Source of the DNA: Bartonella sp. AU55XJBT
Lineage (GTDB): Bacteria > Pseudomonadota > Alphaproteobacteria > Rhizobiales > Rhizobiaceae
Length of the DNA: 64,000 nt
Direction: 5' to 3'
NCBI RefSeq assembly: GCF_028618525.1
Contig: NZ_JAQITC010000006.1
Coordinates: 72,744 to 136,743, forward strand
Shown piece by piece: positions 10,199 to 20,653 of this stretch; position 1 is the first letter of the stretch, and each line of letters begins with the position of its first letter. The translations under genes and the position numbers were made by a program. Under the pieces are notes generated by a model, which did no database searches, was not told the origin of the DNA, and worked only from the letters and a program-made list of their open reading frames with translations.

Positions 10199-11215
10199 TC
10201 AGTTTACGCGCGCAATGCAAAACTCAACAGTTTCAACGAGAGCATTGTAAGCAAGATTTTTATTCATAGGAATAAGAGCATTAATTGCCTGTTTTCCATA
10301 GATGCGTGCTTGTTCTATGGTATCTGTGATACTATTATATTTCTCCATTAAGTATTGCGCGTGTGCAAAGGCTTCGTCATTGCTATTGCCATCTTCAAGT
10401 GCTTCTTTCCAGAAAGCTTTTTCACCCATATTCCCACGCTCATATGCGAGAATTACAGGCATTGTGATCTTTCCTTCCCTAAAATCGTCCCCTATATTTT
10501 TTCCTAAATTTTGAGCACTACCGCTATAGTCAAGTGCATCATCAATCAATTGGAAAGCCAATCCTAAAGATGTTCCATAGTCCCGTAATGCAGAACGCTC
10601 TTTATTTCCATAACCAGCAACAATGGGACCTACTTCAGCAGCTGCCGAAAAAAGTGCCGCTGTTTTTGCATTGATGATTTTCAGATAGTCTGAAGGGCTG
10701 GTTTTGATATTTTTTGCGGCAGAAAGTTGCATAACTTCTCCTTCAGCAATAATTGCAGCAGCGTTTGCTAAGACAGAGAGCGCTTCTATAGAGCCAACAT
10801 CAACCATCATTTTAAAAGCTTGTCCTAATAGGAAATCTCCAACAAGGACACTTGCTTGATTTCCCCAAATCATTCGTGCTGTAGATTTTCCGCGTCGTAA
10901 ATCACTTTCATCAATCACATCATCGTGTAACAAAGTCGCTGTGTGCATAAATTCAACGGCTGTTGCAAGTCTTATATGCCCGTCATATTGATAGCCGAAC
11001 ATATGAGCGGCAGCTAATGTGATCATTGGGCGTAACCGCTTTCCTCCTGATGAAATAAGATGATTGGAAATTTCAGGGATCATTTCAACTTCTGATTTTG
11101 CCATAGAGAGAATAAATTGATTGACGCGCTCCATATCATCTTTTGTGAGACGAATGAGAGATTGGAGGGATGTTTGATTATTTTGTGTTTGATCTAGTTT
11201 TGTGGCTACACTCAC
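10199..11215 (-). CDS. ispB: Long-chain polyprenyl diphosphate synthase
   Basis: Makes the all-trans isoprenoid tail of ubiquinone by adding isopentenyl diphosphate units to farnesyl diphosphate. The product is about 338 residues with the first aspartate-rich motif DDVIDESDLRRGKSTAR and the second QLIDDALDYSG. Alphaproteobacteria usually make a decaprenyl chain, but chain length cannot be read here. I choose the GTG at 11215 because a GGGAG lies ten bases upstream; a TTG at 11242 lacks a ribosome binding site. It links functionally to ubiA at 20.7 kb and to the MEP genes ispE, dxs and ispH. Confidence 0.93.
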   Translation of the reverse strand: MSVATKLDQTQNNQTSLQSLIRLTKDDMERVNQFILSMAKSEVEMIPEISNHLISSGGKRLRPMITLAAAHMFGYQYDGHIRLATAVEFMHTATLLHDDVIDESDLRRGKSTARMIWGNQASVLVGDFLLGQAFKMMVDVGSIEALSVLANAAAIIAEGEVMQLSAAKNIKTSPSDYLKIINAKTAALFSAAAEVGPIVAGYGNKERSALRDYGTSLGLAFQLIDDALDYSGSAQNLGKNIGDDFREGKITMPVILAYERGNMGEKAFWKEALEDGNSNDEAFAHAQYLMEKYNSITDTIEQARIYGKQAINALIPMNKNLAYNALVETVEFCIARVN

Positions 11216-11474
11216 AATATGTTGACTCCCAGAGTATTGCAATGGACATCTATGAATTCTATTTTCTTAAATATTAGCATAAAGGGGGTTTTGTTTTGAC
11301 TCAAGCCTTTGATGTTGCTTTGAAGTGCAAACTTTGAATGATCTGTGCAAGAGTATATTTTAAAAGCTTGTATAATATTGTTTCTATGAGGGGTAAGGAA
11401 AAAAATTGCAACAGCTTTATTTAAGGCGTCATTGATAAGAAAAGTTCAGTTTATAATGAATATTAGGCTTTTAA

Positions 11475-12263
11475 ATGGATAAAACAACGAATCAGAGTGA
11501 TGAAACAATAGACAGTTTTCACCGCGGGAAATTTTATTTGGTTCAACCCCATAAACATGGTCATCGTTCTGGAATGGATGCTATGTTATTAGCCAGCTTG
11601 GTTCCCACTGATTTAAAGGGAAAGGTTGTTGATTTAGGGGCGGGAGCTGGAGCAGCAGGGTTGGCTGTTGCTTCGCGTTGTTCACAAGTTCATGTTACAT
11701 TGGTTGAACGCTCATCTTTTATGGTATCTTATGCACAAAAAACACTTATGCTAAAGCAAAATGAAAAACTTGCTGAGCGAGTTTGTTTATTAAAAGCAGA
11801 TGTTAGTCTCAAAGGGAATGCTCGTGTAAAAGCAGGTCTGATAGATAATAGCTTTGATTTTGCCATTATGAATCCGCCTTTTAACAATCCTGTGGATCGC
11901 AAAACACCTGATGAACAGAAGTCTGATGCACATGTTATGCCTGAAGCGATGTTTGATCATTGGTTTCGAAGTGCAGCAGCCATCGTTAAACCAAGTGGAT
12001 ATTTAGGGCTCATTGCGCGTCCACAGTCACTAAGGGATATCTTACATACTCTAGAAGGCCGCTTTGGGAGTATCTGTATCATTCCCATTCATGCACGTGC
12101 GTCAACTCCGGCAATTCGTCTTTTATTTTACGCAAAACGGGGGAGCAGAGCAGCTTTATCGATTTTACCAGCGTTGGTTATACATGAAGGTGAAGGGCAT
12201 GCTTTTTCACCACGGATTGATGTAATCAATAATGGATGTATAAGTTTGTGGGAACTTTTGTAA
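11475..12263 (+). CDS. TrmN6-like N6-adenine methyltransferase
   Basis: The 262-residue product is a Rossmann-fold, SAM-dependent methyltransferase with the SAM motif VVDLGAGAGAAGLAVA (about residues 52-67) and the catalytic motif MNPPFNNP (about 134-141), typical of enzymes that methylate N6 of adenine. The closest named family is tRNA1(Val) adenine-37 N6-methyltransferase (TrmN6/YfiC). An N-terminal FHRGKFYLVQPHKHGHRSG stretch is also characteristic. It is divergent from the polyprenyl synthase gene, as in other Rhizobiales, and is followed by the S49 peptidase. The exact RNA substrate is inferred from the family only. Confidence 0.85.
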   Translation: MDKTTNQSDETIDSFHRGKFYLVQPHKHGHRSGMDAMLLASLVPTDLKGKVVDLGAGAGAAGLAVASRCSQVHVTLVERSSFMVSYAQKTLMLKQNEKLAERVCLLKADVSLKGNARVKAGLIDNSFDFAIMNPPFNNPVDRKTPDEQKSDAHVMPEAMFDHWFRSAAAIVKPSGYLGLIARPQSLRDILHTLEGRFGSICIIPIHARASTPAIRLLFYAKRGSRAALSILPALVIHEGEGHAFSPRIDVINNGCISLWELL

Positions 12264-12327
12264 TGTTCTCTTGTGTTTTTCAGTTTATTATTTAAAGTCT
12301 AAACTTTGTTGTTAAGGAGGCTTATCT

Positions 12328-12432
12328 TTGGGTGAAGTTATATTTCTGGTTTTTATGTGGGGATTGATTGGCGCTTTTGGATGGTATCGCGTTCTGCCTT
12401 TTTTGTGTCCTTGCCTATTTAATTGTTCTTAA
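12328..12432 (+). CDS. Possible 34-codon membrane microprotein
   Basis: A TTG at 12328 is preceded by AAGGAGG with seven to eight bases of spacing, one of the best ribosome binding sites in the window. The frame encodes 34 residues with one hydrophobic segment (VIFLVFMWGLIGAFGWY) and ends in CPCLFNC before TAA. It lies between the TrmN6-like gene and the S49 peptidase, ending 20 bases before the latter. I recognise no family. Only the site strength, membrane character and position support it; it could also be a translated leader. Confidence 0.4.
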   Translation: MGEVIFLVFMWGLIGAFGWYRVLPFLCPCLFNCS

Positions 12433-12452
12433 ATTAAGGAGATTTTGTTTTG

Positions 12453-13298
12453 ATGGATATTTTAAAAAATCTTATTCCACGCCGTTTTTCTTCTAATAAA
12501 TTTGAAATTCCTGTTGTTCGCCTTAAAGGGGCAATTATGGATTCATCGTCTATATCTCGTACGCTTTCCCTCAGTAGATGTGCTAATCTTTTAGAAAAGG
12601 CTTTTGCGTACAAAAAAGCACCGGCTGTTGCAATTGTTATTAATTCTCCTGGTGGCTCTCCAGTGCAATCACGTTTTATTTTCAAGCGTATCCGCGATTT
12701 AGCAGAAGAAAACAATAAAAAAGTTCTTGTGTTTATTGAAGATATCGCAGCATCTGGTGGTTATATGATTGCTTGTGCGGGAGATGAAATTTTTGCAGAT
12801 CCTTCTTCGATTGTTGGTTCCATTGGGGTGGTTTCAGCTTCCTTTGGTTTTCCGGAGCTTTTGAAGAAAATTGGTGTGGAACGACGCGTTTACACAGCAG
12901 GAAAGAATAAGGTTACACTAGATCCATTTCAGCCTGAAAAAAAAGCTGATATTGAGCATTTGAAATCTCTCCAACTTGAAGTTCATCAAACTTTTATTGA
13001 TTTGGTGAAAGAACGGCGTGCAGCGAAGTTATCAAATGATCCAGATATTTTTACAGGAATGTTTTGGAGTGGAAAGAAAGGCGTTGAACTTGGTCTGATT
13101 GACGGGTTGAATGATGTACGCTCTGTTATTAAGGAACGCTTTGGTAATGATGCAAAAATTCGACTTATTACACCTCCAAAAAGTTTTTTAGGGTTTAAAA
13201 CGCCTTCAGGAGTGACGGCACATGCAGTTTATACGGCTGTTGACAGTGCTTTGATGGCCGCAGAAGAGCGGGCACTTTGGCAGCATTATGGTTTATGA
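12453..13298 (+). CDS. S49-family signal peptide peptidase-like protease
   Basis: The product is about 281 residues, a single ClpP-like protease domain of the SppA/SohB family, which cleaves signal-peptide remnants or membrane proteins using a Ser-Lys dyad. AASGGYMIACAGDEIFADP contains the probable nucleophile serine, and SSIVGSIGVVSA is a family hallmark. There is no clear N-terminal membrane helix, unlike E. coli SppA and SohB; this short soluble form is common in Rhizobiales. AAGGAG lies upstream; a TTG codon directly before the ATG could also be used. Confidence 0.88.
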   Translation: MDILKNLIPRRFSSNKFEIPVVRLKGAIMDSSSISRTLSLSRCANLLEKAFAYKKAPAVAIVINSPGGSPVQSRFIFKRIRDLAEENNKKVLVFIEDIAASGGYMIACAGDEIFADPSSIVGSIGVVSASFGFPELLKKIGVERRVYTAGKNKVTLDPFQPEKKADIEHLKSLQLEVHQTFIDLVKERRAAKLSNDPDIFTGMFWSGKKGVELGLIDGLNDVRSVIKERFGNDAKIRLITPPKSFLGFKTPSGVTAHAVYTAVDSALMAAEERALWQHYGL

Positions 13299-13343
13299 TG
13301 GAAAAAGATCATTCAAGCAAAAGGGATTTTTATCTAAAAACAG

Positions 13344-13544
13344 ATGTTAGAAGAAAAAAGGCTTGAAATGATACGAATGAGAACATGGTGTTTATTTTGT
13401 ATGAGAGTTCTTCATAATATTTATTGTTTGTTTAGAAAAAAATTAAGAATATTTCGAACGATTTATAGGGCAGGTGCTAAAAGTATGAATAAAAGGGGGA
13501 GAGTTGTAAAAGATTCCTGTAAAAATGAATATTACGTCATATGA
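13344..13544 (+). CDS. Doubtful small basic ORF before ispE
   Basis: A 66-codon frame ending in a four-base ATGA overlap with ispE. The product is strongly basic (many K and R) with several cysteines and no recognisable domain or membrane segment. The overlap is compatible with translational coupling to ispE, but there is no good ribosome binding site and the composition looks like chance. I list it only as a candidate. Confidence 0.2.
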   Translation: MLEEKRLEMIRMRTWCLFCMRVLHNIYCLFRKKLRIFRTIYRAGAKSMNKRGRVVKDSCKNEYYVI

Positions 13545-14449
13545 CATCGGATGTACAAGTTTCATTCCAAAGACATTCTTATGTGTTTACACCCATTAAA
13601 TTGAATTTAGCTCTGCATGTTGTAGGACAACGTGCTGATGGTTATCATTTAATAGAAAGTTTGGTTTATTTTAGTCTTAGCGGTGATTATCTACACTATG
13701 CGCCGTGTGAAAGTGACCAGTTTGTTTTAACGGGACCGTTTGCAAAAGAACTTGTATCTCATTCAGATAATTTGGTTATTCGCGCACAGGATTTTATGCG
13801 TAAAACTTTTCCTGAAAGGGCTCAACCTGCTTTTTTTCGCCTTGTAAAAATGCTCCCTATTGCTTCAGGCATTGGTGGTGGCTCAGGCGATGCCGCAGGA
13901 GTTCTCAGTATATTGCGTCAACAGTGGAATCTTGATTGTTCTTGTGAAAAATTAGCAAAAATGAGTTTAGTTCTTGGTGCTGATGTTCCCATGTGTCTTT
14001 TTGCATTGGAATATCAGCAGCCACTTTTAGTTAAAGGGATTGGTCAAGAGATTATACGACTAAAGGAAGCTTGTTCTCTTGCGATAGTATTGGTTAATCA
14101 TGGACAGGAGATTTCAACACAAGCTGTTTTTAAAGCGTTAGATAAGCGCCATCATCCTTCTTTAAAAATTGATCCAGTTGCTTTAAAGAGCGTTGATTCA
14201 TTGGTTGAAGCTTTACAAGAAACGCGTAATGATCTTTTTGTCTCTGCTTTAAAAATGGCACCTCAATTAACACAAGTGTTATCTATATTAGATGAATGTG
14301 GCTCTCTTTTTTCTCGTATGTCTGGAACGGGGGCAACTTGTTTTGGTATTTTTAAAAATCAACAAGCAGCACAACAGGCAGCTCTTTTTATCAAATCAAT
14401 GCACCCAAATTGGTTTGTAAAACCGATCATGACTTTGGGAACGATTTGA
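13541..14449 (+). CDS. ispE: 4-diphosphocytidyl-2-C-methyl-D-erythritol kinase
   Basis: IspE phosphorylates CDP-methylerythritol with ATP, the fourth step of the MEP isoprenoid pathway. The 302-residue product has [17 protein letters not shown] near the N-terminus and the GHMP-kinase ATP loop [15 protein letters not shown] (about residues 107-121), plus a C-terminal [11 protein letters not shown]. Length is normal. It starts at 13541; the ribosome binding site is weak. Together with dxs and ispH in this window it confirms a non-mevalonate route to isoprenoids. Confidence 0.95.
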   Translation: MTSDVQVSFQRHSYVFTPIKLNLALHVVGQRADGYHLIESLVYFSLSGDYLHYAPCESDQFVLTGPFAKELVSHSDNLVIRAQDFMRKTFPERAQPAFFRLVKMLPIASGIGGGSGDAAGVLSILRQQWNLDCSCEKLAKMSLVLGADVPMCLFALEYQQPLLVKGIGQEIIRLKEACSLAIVLVNHGQEISTQAVFKALDKRHHPSLKIDPVALKSVDSLVEALQETRNDLFVSALKMAPQLTQVLSILDECGSLFSRMSGTGATCFGIFKNQQAAQQAALFIKSMHPNWFVKPIMTLGTI

Positions 14450-14729
14450 GAAATAAAAACTTCTATTTTACCCTGATTCTATTATACATAATGAAGAGGG
14501 GGCTAAAAAAATCTATTTTTTGTTTTCTGGATGAAATAAATACATACTAGAATAAGCTTTTAGAAGAGAAAATGGACGTTAGGATATTCTTTCATTTCAC
14601 ATTTTATTTCTATCTTTTGTGCAAGAATTCATGCAATATTTAAAGAGCTATTTAAAACTGTAATGCTTGCAATAAATAAGCAGGTTACAGGAATAGGTGG
14701 GTGTTTGTTGTATTTGTGATTTATTAAAG

Positions 14730-15371
14730 ATGTTTAATTTGCCGCTTCAGCCAAACTTTTCATATGAATTGGATTTGCAAAACCAAGGTTTTTTGCATAT
14801 AGCTGGGGTTGATGAAGTAGGACGGGGACCTCTCGCTGGACCTGTGGTAACGGCAGCAGTTATCTTGGATAAAAATCATATTCCTGATGGGTTGAATGAT
14901 TCAAAAAAGCTTTCTTTCCTTCAACGTAGTAAACTTTATCATGAAATCTTGCAAAGTGCATTAGCGGTTTCAGTCTCTAGTCTTTGCGCCCTTACAATTG
15001 ATCAGACTGATATTAGAAAAGCAACTTTGGAAGCAATGCGGCGCTGTATTACAGGGCTAGCTGTTCCAGTTCACTATATCCTTGTTGATGGACGTGATAT
15101 TCCCTCTCAGCTCTCCTGTCCCGCAACGGCATTAATTAAGGGTGATCAGCGTTCGGTTTCAATTGCAGCCGCATCTATTATTGCGAAAGTAACACGTGAT
15201 CGGATGATGGAATGTGCTGGACAAGTTTATAAAGGATATGGTTTCGAGAAGCATGTAGGGTATGCAACGCTAGCTCATCGTACAGCTCTTGATAAAAAGG
15301 GGCCAATTGTAGGATTACATCGTTATAGTTTTGCGCCACTCAAAGAGCGTTATAGGAATGATGTGTTATGA
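14730..15371 (+). CDS. rnhB: Ribonuclease HII
   Basis: Cleaves RNA in RNA-DNA hybrids and removes single ribonucleotides from DNA. The product is about 213 residues. [13 protein letters not shown] carries the first catalytic Asp-Glu pair, [10 protein letters not shown] a further aspartate, and [18 protein letters not shown] is a family signature. I prefer the ATG at 14730 ([10 protein letters not shown]) over a GTG at 14697 on family length. The stop overlaps the tsaC start by four bases (ATGA), so rnhB, tsaC and the FAD oxidase form one coupled unit. Confidence 0.95.
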   Translation: MFNLPLQPNFSYELDLQNQGFLHIAGVDEVGRGPLAGPVVTAAVILDKNHIPDGLNDSKKLSFLQRSKLYHEILQSALAVSVSSLCALTIDQTDIRKATLEAMRRCITGLAVPVHYILVDGRDIPSQLSCPATALIKGDQRSVSIAAASIIAKVTRDRMMECAGQVYKGYGFEKHVGYATLAHRTALDKKGPIVGLHRYSFAPLKERYRNDVL

Positions 15372-16330
15372 CGATTCGACCACTTAATAGCGTTTCGATA
15401 AAAGAAGCAATAGCGCTTCTTGAACAAGGAAGGTTAGTAGCATTACCAACGGAAACTGTTTATGGATTAGCGGGCGATGCAACCAATGGAAGGGCACTTT
15501 CTTCTATTTTTTCTACAAAAAAGCGTCCGCAATTTAACCCTCTTATTGCGCATGTCAACGGTATTGAAATGGCGGAGCGCTATGTTGAAATTGATTTTCT
15601 TTCACGCCAACTCATGGAAGCGTTTTGGCCAGGTCCTTTGACATTTGTTTTACCCTTAAAAACACAACATGATATCCATCCCTTAACGACTGCTGGTTTA
15701 AATACATTAGCTATTCGTTTTCCAGACAGTCGTTTTGCGGAAATTGTTCAATGTTTTGGCCGTCCACTTGCTGCTCCTAGTGCGAATCAATCGGGGCGTC
15801 TTAGTCCTACTTCGGCTGAGGCTGTTTTTGCATCTTTGGGGGAATCTGTTCCTTTGATATTAGACGGAGGACCTGCTAAAATAGGGCTTGAATCAACGAT
15901 TATTAAGATTTGTGGTGAAAATATTTATCTTTTGCGTCCAGGGGGGCTTGCAGCTGATAAAATTGAAAAAGTTGTGGGGAAGTCTTTAAAACGGAGAGAT
16001 CAAAGGGCGGCGATTGAAGCTCCAGGGATGTTAAAGTCACATTATGCTCCCAATGCTGCGATTCGTTTGAATATAGAAAAGGTGGAAAATGGTGAAGCGC
16101 TTTTAGCATTTGGCCCAAAGCGCGTTATGGGAGCTGAAAATGCAGTTTTTATTTTAAACCTTAGCGAAGAAGGAAAGTTAGAAGAGGCAGCTTCTCATTT
16201 ATTTCAATACATGAAGGAATTGGATTCATTTAAAGTGAGATGTATTGCAGTAGAACCTATTCCATCATATGGATTAGGGGAGGCTATCAATGATCGTCTT
16301 ATAAGGGCTGCAGCTCCAAGGGAGAAATGA
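15368..16330 (+). CDS. tsaC: Threonylcarbamoyl-AMP synthase (Sua5/YrdC family)
   Basis: Makes threonylcarbamoyl-AMP from threonine, bicarbonate and ATP, the first step of the t6A37 modification of tRNAs reading ANN codons. The 320-residue product has an N-terminal YrdC domain with [24 protein letters not shown], and [12 protein letters not shown], followed by a C-terminal Sua5 domain (about 210-320). It is therefore the two-domain Sua5 form rather than short TsaC. It overlaps rnhB and the following FAD oxidase gene by four bases each. Confidence 0.93.
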   Translation: MTIRPLNSVSIKEAIALLEQGRLVALPTETVYGLAGDATNGRALSSIFSTKKRPQFNPLIAHVNGIEMAERYVEIDFLSRQLMEAFWPGPLTFVLPLKTQHDIHPLTTAGLNTLAIRFPDSRFAEIVQCFGRPLAAPSANQSGRLSPTSAEAVFASLGESVPLILDGGPAKIGLESTIIKICGENIYLLRPGGLAADKIEKVVGKSLKRRDQRAAIEAPGMLKSHYAPNAAIRLNIEKVENGEALLAFGPKRVMGAENAVFILNLSEEGKLEEAASHLFQYMKELDSFKVRCIAVEPIPSYGLGEAINDRLIRAAAPREK

Positions 16331-16332
16331 AC

Positions 16333-17742
16333 ATGGAGCAGGAATTAATTGAGAGGTTTAGAGAAATTGTTGGTGCCAAGCATGCTATAACAGATCAGGC
16401 ATTGATTGCACCGTATTTGCTTGAAGAGCGAGGGATTTTTCATGGCAGAACACCCTTACTTTTACGTCCATCTTCACCGCAAGAAATCTCGTTGATTATG
16501 CAGTTAGCGAGCCAAACACGCACACCAATCGTACCTCAGGGTGGAAACACAGGGCTTGTGGGGGGGCAACAACCAGATGAAAGAGGAGAGAGCGTTCTTT
16601 TATCTATGGAGCGGTTAAATAAGATGAGAGCGATAAATCTTGAGGGGAATTTTGCTGTTGTAGAAGCTGGTGTGATTTTACAGGATTTACAAAAAAAAGT
16701 AGATGAATCAGGTCGTTTTTTCCCTCTTTCTTTGGCATCTGAAGGTTCTTGCCAAATAGGGGGAAATCTTTCTTCGAATGCTGGAGGAACTGCTGTTTTA
16801 GCCTATGGCAATATGCGTGATCTTTGTCTTGGTTTAGAAGTTGTTTTACCGGACGGTCGCCTTTTGGATGATTTGCGCTTTGTTAAAAAAGATAATAGCG
16901 GTTACGATTTAAAAAATCTTTTTATTGGTGCAGAAGGTACATTAGGCGTTATAACCGCGGCCGTTTTGAAGATTTTTCCAAAAATAAAAGGAAAAGCCGT
17001 TTCTTTGGTGGGGTTACATAGTCCAGAAAAGGCTCTAGAGTTTTTATCTCTGGCTCAAGAATATGGAGGAGGGATGGTGACGGGTTTTGAGCTCATGGGA
17101 AATCTCAGTTTTCAAATGGCTTTAGATTATAAGATGTGTGTGAAGTCTCCTTTTGAGCAAAAACATGAATGGTATGTATTAATGAATATTTCATCGTTGC
17201 AAGGCAATGATGAAGCATTATCCGTGTTGAGTATTATTTTAGAAAAAGCCTTAAAAAAGGCGGTGATAGAAGATGCGATTGTTGCACAATCTTTAAAACA
17301 GCAAGATTTTTTCTGTCAATTGCGTGAAGCTATATCACCAGCACAGAAGTTAGCGGGAGGATCGATTAAGCACGATATTGCAGTACCACTTGCTTCCATT
17401 CCTGATTTTATTGCTGAAGCAGCACTTATTGTTGAAGATATCGCTCCAGGGGCAAGAGTGGTTTGTTTTGGACATATGGGGGATGGAAATTTGCATTATA
17501 ATGTTACACAACCAATAGGCGCTGATATGACAGTATTCTTGCAGTTATGGTCAAAAATGAACCATCGTATTCATAGGTTAGTGATGGACTATCAAGGTGC
17601 ATTTTCTGCTGAGCATGGAATTGGTCAGCTTAAGCGAGAAGAACTTCGTTCTTTTAAATCGCCTGTCGCATTGGATATTATGCGAGGGATAAAAAAAACA
17701 CTCGATCCTTTGGGGATCATGAATCCTAGAAAAGTATTATAA
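16333..17742 (+). CDS. FAD-linked 2-hydroxyacid oxidase/dehydrogenase
   Basis: The product is about 469 residues and belongs to the GlcD/D-lactate/D-2-hydroxyglutarate dehydrogenase family. The N-terminal PCMH-type FAD domain contains VPQGGNTGLVGGQQP and IGGNLSSNAGGTAVL; the C-terminal FAD-oxidase domain ends with FGHMGDGNLHYN and SAEHGIGQLKREEL. Substrate cannot be told from sequence: D-2-hydroxyglutarate or D-lactate are the likeliest. GGGAG lies eight bases before the ATG at 16333; an ATG at 16327 overlaps the tsaC stop but sits too close to that site. Confidence 0.88.
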   Translation: MEQELIERFREIVGAKHAITDQALIAPYLLEERGIFHGRTPLLLRPSSPQEISLIMQLASQTRTPIVPQGGNTGLVGGQQPDERGESVLLSMERLNKMRAINLEGNFAVVEAGVILQDLQKKVDESGRFFPLSLASEGSCQIGGNLSSNAGGTAVLAYGNMRDLCLGLEVVLPDGRLLDDLRFVKKDNSGYDLKNLFIGAEGTLGVITAAVLKIFPKIKGKAVSLVGLHSPEKALEFLSLAQEYGGGMVTGFELMGNLSFQMALDYKMCVKSPFEQKHEWYVLMNISSLQGNDEALSVLSIILEKALKKAVIEDAIVAQSLKQQDFFCQLREAISPAQKLAGGSIKHDIAVPLASIPDFIAEAALIVEDIAPGARVVCFGHMGDGNLHYNVTQPIGADMTVFLQLWSKMNHRIHRLVMDYQGAFSAEHGIGQLKREELRSFKSPVALDIMRGIKKTLDPLGIMNPRKVL

Positions 17743-17885
17743 TTCAAGAATGCTGATCTATATTTTTGTTTAGGTTTTAATAACCAAAAAAGAAACAAGT
17801 TGTTTTTTATTCAAACTTTTAATAATCCAATGAGGAAAAGTTGCTAAAAGGTGTATGTTATTTAAGATAAATTGGGACACTGTAT

Positions 17886-18413
17886 ATGGCTAATCAATGC
17901 TTTAATCAGGCAAAAGCGGTGCTTGAATTTCGGTTGGATCCGTGCCATTTGCCACAAACGACAACGTATTTTTCATCTAAAACGGGTAATAAGGTCATTT
18001 GTTCGTTAAATGAACGCGGTGTTTTTTTTAAAACGGATAAACCTTCAAGCTTATCGCATTTAGTACCTCCTTATCATTTCAAAGGAATTGCGGCACGTAC
18101 TGTAAAAACACGTTCAGGAGAAAGAGCTGTTGCATTAGAATTATTTCATGCAGATGAAGAATCTTGTATTCCACTTTTGGTTTCTAGAGATTTGAATAAT
18201 GTTCTTCTGGATTGGCGATTATGGGCGGATACTTATGGCCTTCCCATGCTTATGGTTAATGAAGATAATCGTATTGTGACTGTAAAAGATCGTTCTGATT
18301 TACATCGGTTTTTTTATACAACAAGGCTTTCTAAACAAAAGCGTTTTTTACTTCGTTATAGCAATCCGTTAGGCTTGCGTTTGGTGATTGCGAATCGAGT
18401 GGCACTCCAGTAA
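17886..18413 (+). CDS. DUF6101-family protein
   Basis: A 175-residue soluble protein with no signal peptide or membrane segment. Its sequence (for example FKGIAARTVKTRSGE and ALELFHADEESCIPLLVS) matches my recollection of the DUF6101 family, which occurs in Rhizobiales close to ubiA and the FAD oxidase, as here. Function is unknown. There is no strong ribosome binding site before the ATG. Base composition is like its neighbours. Confidence 0.75.
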   Translation: MANQCFNQAKAVLEFRLDPCHLPQTTTYFSSKTGNKVICSLNERGVFFKTDKPSSLSHLVPPYHFKGIAARTVKTRSGERAVALELFHADEESCIPLLVSRDLNNVLLDWRLWADTYGLPMLMVNEDNRIVTVKDRSDLHRFFYTTRLSKQKRFLLRYSNPLGLRLVIANRVALQ

Positions 18414-18773
18414 CATTCATATGCATTCATTTTTATGCGACCATAAGCATCGATCTTGTTACGCTATACAACATCGTTGTTTAGGGTGGTGATGTGAGGC
18501 TTGTAAGCTTTACATATGAAGTATTTTTAAAAGGATGAGGTAAATATTCTTAAGTTTTCCTGTCTGTCTTTGTATAAGTGAAGCATATGAGTGGAAATCA
18601 AAGGCAATCCACCCAATAAGAATCCATATTATTTACAGACGAGATTTGGTATGAGTCTTCGTTCTTTTAGGCAAAAAAGAAGTCAATGATTGTGAATGAG
18701 AGTTTTTTAAACAGCATACATGGGCAGCTGGAATCGGTTAAAAGGCCATATTAAATGCTTCTTTTAGAGAAAT
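18414..18773. other. Intergenic stretch, no gene seen
   Basis: No supported reading frame on either strand. It leads into a hairpin at 18774 and then an integrase-derived repeat. Confidence 0.5.
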
Positions 18774-18804
18774 AAAAACGGTTTTCATAACAATAGAAAC
18801 CGTT
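18774..18804 (-). terminator. Probable intrinsic terminator on the minus strand
   Basis: On the minus strand AACGGTTT pairs with AAACCGTT across a 12-base loop and is followed by TTTTTATTT. It is the first terminator-like structure downstream of purD, about 480 bases beyond its stop, with an integrase fragment in between. Assignment to purD is an inference. Confidence 0.5.
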
Positions 18805-18889
18805 GTGTCGGTGTACAATTTTTGCTTTTTTCTAGATCATAAAAAACACGAACAGATTTATAAAACAAATTATTGATTTATAAAAAGAA

Positions 18890-19160
18890 TAAATCATTTT
18901 TTTTTGCACGTTACAAGGAGGGGATGCTCATGTGGATGAAAACCATTAAAACAGAGCAAAAACTCTCTGATAAATTTCCTAAATAACAAGGGTTATCGTA
19001 ACATTGGGCGTTGGGTACAACGGGGTGATATCAGTTTTTGTCTTTATTCAATAAAGATGGTGAAATCGATTTATACTCTCCACGGTTAATATCGTGTAAT
19101 GGAGGAAAGAGCATGAGGAATATTGTTTTGTGCGCAAATAGCATGAAGTGTGTTCTTTTT
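18890..19160 (+). repeat. Decayed integrase 5' fragment (copy 5)
   Basis: Diverged plus-strand copy between a hairpin and purD. Piecewise translation gives GDISFCLYS, then YTLHG-stop-YRVMEE and LRNIVLCANSMK, aligning with the integrase pattern DGAGL.LY...YTIHGRRREMGLG.L.D.SL.KARE. It contains stops and frameshifts. Confidence 0.55.
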
Positions 19161-19288
19161 AGGTATTTTATTTTTAAAGGAAAATATACACGTTTTTTTC
19201 CAAAGTCATGAAAAACTCAAAAACAAGAGAATGCGTGTATCATGTTGTTAGGTGAAAGAATCAAATCTTAAAAAAATATTCAAAGGAT

Positions 19289-20563
19289 TTAGTTTTCTCG
19301 CGCAATGGCGCGCCATCCGATATCATGACGAACAAAGCCTTCTGGCCAATCAATACAATCAACGGCTTCATAAGCACGCTTTTGTGCGTGTGTAATCGTT
19401 TTTCCTGTTGCTGTTATATTGAGAACACGTCCACCATTTGCAATAAGTTCTCCATTGCGCAATGCGGTACCAGCGTGAAAAACTTTCACATCGGGAAGGG
19501 TGTTTACTTTATCAACGTTACGGATAACAGTTCCTTTTTGGGGAGAGCCTGGATAACCATTCGCCGCCATAACAACGGTGAGAGCAACTTTTTCAGACCA
19601 CTGAAGAGGTTTATTTTCAAGATTTCCTTGAGCTGCAGCAAGAAAAATCGGCAAAATATCGTCTTTGAGGCGCACCATTAAAACTTGACATTCAGGATCA
19701 CCGAATCGTACGTTAAATTCAATGAGTTCAGGGCCTTTTTGCGTTATCATCAATCCAACGAAGAGGATGCCTTTAAAGGGAGTGCCCATTTCATGCATGC
19801 GTTTTAAAGCGGGTTCAACAATTTCTTTGAGGGTACGTTTCACCATTTCTTCGGTCATGATTGGCGCTGGTGAATAAGCCCCCATACCACCGGTATTTAC
19901 TCCAGTATCGCCATCACCCACACGTTTATGATCTTGAGCAGATCCAAAAGGAAGGGCAATTTTACCATCACAAAGACAAAAGAAGCTTGCTTCTTCACCT
20001 TCAAGAAAAGATTCGATAACAATTTTGTTTCCTGCATCACAGGAGGCATTTTTGAAGCAGGCATCAACGGCGTTCAATGCTTCTTCTATCGTTGTTGCAA
20101 CCACGACACCTTTGCCAGCTGCTAAGCCATCCGCTTTAATGACAATGGGAACACCTTGTTGATGAATGTAAGCTTTGGCTTTAGCCGCATCATTAAAACA
20201 TTGGTAACTTGCTGTAGGAATGTTATTCTTACGACATAAATCTTTTGTAAAGGCTTTTGAACCTTCTAGTTGAGCAGCTTTTTGAGTCGGACCAAATACA
20301 CAGATGTTGGCGCTATTAAGAGAGTCGGTTATACCTGCAACCAATGGTGCTTCTGGCCCTACAATCACAAGATCAATAGAATGTGCTTTACAAAAAGCAA
20401 TAATAAGGGGGTGGTTATCAATGTCTAAATTAACATTTTCACCAAATTCTGCTGTTGCAGGATTTCCAGGAGCACAATATAACTTTTTGAGCAGTGGTGA
20501 TGCCGCTATTTTCCATGCTAAAGCATGTTCTCGCCCACCTGAGCCAATAAGAAGAATATTCAT
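19289..20563 (-). CDS. purD: Phosphoribosylamine-glycine ligase
   Basis: Second step of purine synthesis: ATP-dependent joining of phosphoribosylamine and glycine to give GAR. The 424-residue product begins [18 protein letters not shown] and has the ATP-grasp elements [29 protein letters not shown] and [26 protein letters not shown] precedes the ATG. It is a single gene, divergent from ubiA 90 bases away. Confidence 0.97.
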   Translation of the reverse strand: MNILLIGSGGREHALAWKIAASPLLKKLYCAPGNPATAEFGENVNLDIDNHPLIIAFCKAHSIDLVIVGPEAPLVAGITDSLNSANICVFGPTQKAAQLEGSKAFTKDLCRKNNIPTASYQCFNDAAKAKAYIHQQGVPIVIKADGLAAGKGVVVATTIEEALNAVDACFKNASCDAGNKIVIESFLEGEEASFFCLCDGKIALPFGSAQDHKRVGDGDTGVNTGGMGAYSPAPIMTEEMVKRTLKEIVEPALKRMHEMGTPFKGILFVGLMITQKGPELIEFNVRFGDPECQVLMVRLKDDILPIFLAAAQGNLENKPLQWSEKVALTVVMAANGYPGSPQKGTVIRNVDKVNTLPDVKVFHAGTALRNGELIANGGRVLNITATGKTITHAQKRAYEAVDCIDWPEGFVRHDIGWRAIAREN

Positions 20564-20653
20564 TGCTTGCTCCTCTCATAAAAGATGATTAATCTCATCC
20601 TCTTCTCATAAGAATGAAATGTCTCTATCGCAAGACTAAAGGTAAATCATTTG

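Noticed and set aside
20564..20650. Possible purine riboswitch or PurR site upstream of purD
   Set aside because: The spacer between purD and ubiA is under 100 bases and shows no conserved riboswitch core or clear palindrome.
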